Shown in pieces: positions 63,142 through 64,000 of a DNA stretch of 64,000 bases. The position numbers and the translations under genes were made by a program. Positions within the stretch are counted from its first letter, which is position 1. The number at the start of each line of letters is the position of its first letter. The notes beneath the pieces are model-generated. The model searched no databases. It was given only the letters and a program-made list of their open reading frames with translations, and had not been told where the DNA came from. The DNA comes from Ogataea parapolymorpha DL-1 (taxonomy: Eukaryota > Ascomycota > Pichiomycetes > Pichiales > Pichiaceae), in the NCBI RefSeq assembly GCF_000187245.1, contig NC_027861.1:1116001-1180000 (forward strand), read 5' to 3'.

Positions 63142-64000
63142 GGCTACCGCGTTCTGTGAGCGTGGGCAACGGAGCAAACCTGGTCTGTTGAAACGGCAGT
63201 TTAGCACCTGAGGTAGCGGAAAGAACACAGTTCAAAGAAGAAAGTTTTACTTTTGTATGACATTCTTTAGCTGTCTCTAGGGCCCAGATTTAGTGACTGG
63301 CCAGCTGGCACTTGCAGATAAAACCCCTACACCACTTAAAAAATTTACTAATTTATTTTACCTCTTATGCGAGGCAGGTTATCAACCTGCTTTTGCACTA
63401 GCTTTTTTTTTTGGTGTAAATGTGTGCAATATTCAAAGGCCAGGGCTCGTGAGCATCGAGATCCAGCCTCTGCAATTGCGAGTCGATATATGGGATTCGT
63501 TTACCACAGTACGCCACAGAGCAGGCCTGTTGGCCGTAGGTGAGTATGGTGATAAATCCCAAACCTGTTCCGCTAAGAAACAATGGCCACATTGCGTCTT
63601 AACGGGACAAAGCTTGAAACAAAGAAAGACAAATTTTTTCAATTCCCGACTGAAACTTGGCCGATGTGTTACCACGCTTATGTAATGCCGGCAACTGACG
63701 CACAGATAATACAACGGTTGCAGGTGTAAGGGTGCGGGAGGCTGGAGTATACATGGATCGATTCGTCACCGTATGAAGGTGCAAGGTCATGCACGATGCA
63801 TAGTTCTCCTTTTGGGTGTGGTAGGAGTAATGACAGCAAGTTTGTGAATTAGATAAACTAGCGACTCATACCCTGACTTTTGAGCGAATCGAAAAGAATA
63901 TTGGTTCAAATGCTGGCTATAGAACTTAATGTACAAGCATGCTTATTAGAAGAAAGGCCGGACTGTGACAACAAGTTCGCTAAGTGCATTTAGGGATCAA
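63142..64000. other. Right-end region without a recognised gene
   Basis: These 859 bp include the MNN4-like promoter. A 7-bp perfect hairpin GCAGGTT-ATC-AACCTGC (63374-63390) is followed by a T run. Open frames are short, overlap on both strands and show no family resemblance. No tRNA, LTR or repeat was seen. A promoter for a gene beyond the window is likely. Confidence 0.4.

Noticed and set aside
63374..63390. Hairpin plus T run as an intrinsic terminator
   Set aside because: Bacterial-type terminators are not used by yeast RNA polymerase II, and no gene ends just upstream on the plus strand.
63293..63685. 130-codon plus-strand frame near the right end, with opposing frames on the other strand
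   Set aside because: Overlapping frames on both strands of similar length and random-looking composition; not supported as genes.
1..64000. CTG reassignment, transposon LTRs, CRISPR arrays, centromere repeats
   Set aside because: CTG falls at conserved leucine positions (for example in the amine oxidase), and no long direct or inverted repeats or repeat arrays were seen by eye.

Overview
This is nuclear DNA of a budding yeast, almost certainly a methylotrophic Ogataea (Hansenula polymorpha / O. parapolymorpha group). The strongest pointer is the copper amine oxidase at 48664-50742: its length, its topaquinone tyrosine (405), its copper histidines (456, 458, 624) and its PTS2 start are those of the characterised H. 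polymorpha peroxisomal enzyme. A mitochondrial complex I assembly methyltransferase (20117-21394) fits a yeast that kept complex I, unlike Saccharomyces. CTG reads sensibly as leucine. I see no transposon, LTR, rRNA, CRISPR or centromere-like sequence.

Layout. 1-8.5 kb: a cut-off Zn2Cys6 regulator faces four genes on the minus strand: a DHA2 drug/ion exporter, a gamma-glutamyltranspeptidase-like enzyme, an ARN/GEX-type transporter and a flavin monooxygenase. This is the most accessory-like part and may be a glutathione- or iron-related cluster. 8.5-24.7 kb: housekeeping genes (SDO1, a steryl-ester lipase, a proteasome chaperone, SNG1-like, GEP3-like GTPase, ILV1, RCF2, DFG5/DCW1, an NRAMP metal transporter, NDUFAF7, DUS2, ATM1). 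25-35.7 kb: an unknown protein, BDF1, SEN34, a polyamine oxidase, a PABPN1-like RNA-binding protein, a fasciclin membrane protein and IZH3. 35.7-39.9 kb: a Gal4-family regulator divergent from a sugar/polyol transporter. 40.4-56.9 kb: THI5, BDP1, GPI15, an SCW glucanase, BOL3, PRT1, AMO, a Med2-like protein, ATP16, SWI3/RSC8, FMP10 and a third Zn2Cys6 regulator. 57.3-63.1 kb: tRNA-Arg(CCG), TIM21, a degenerate GAS-like wall protein, PGC1 and an MNN4-like mannosylphosphate transferase. The last 0.86 kb shows no gene.

The genome is very compact. Convergent genes are typically 0-40 bp apart and one pair overlaps by 26 bp. Several promoters are only 40-80 bp of almost pure A/T. Two genes need ultra-short introns to give an intact protein: 36 nt in ATP16 and 32 nt in PGC1, each with GTAAGT, CTAAC and AG signals. 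These introns are the most striking observation here. Other points of interest are the 1-8.5 kb cluster, the GAS-like protein that seems to have lost both catalytic glutamates, a perfect 22-bp CRE-centred palindrome between ILV1 and RCF2, and the Gal4-like regulator beside a transporter.

Gene identities come from recognising protein families by eye; no search was run. Starts were moved to the first plausible ATG where the open frame begins with GTG or TTG.
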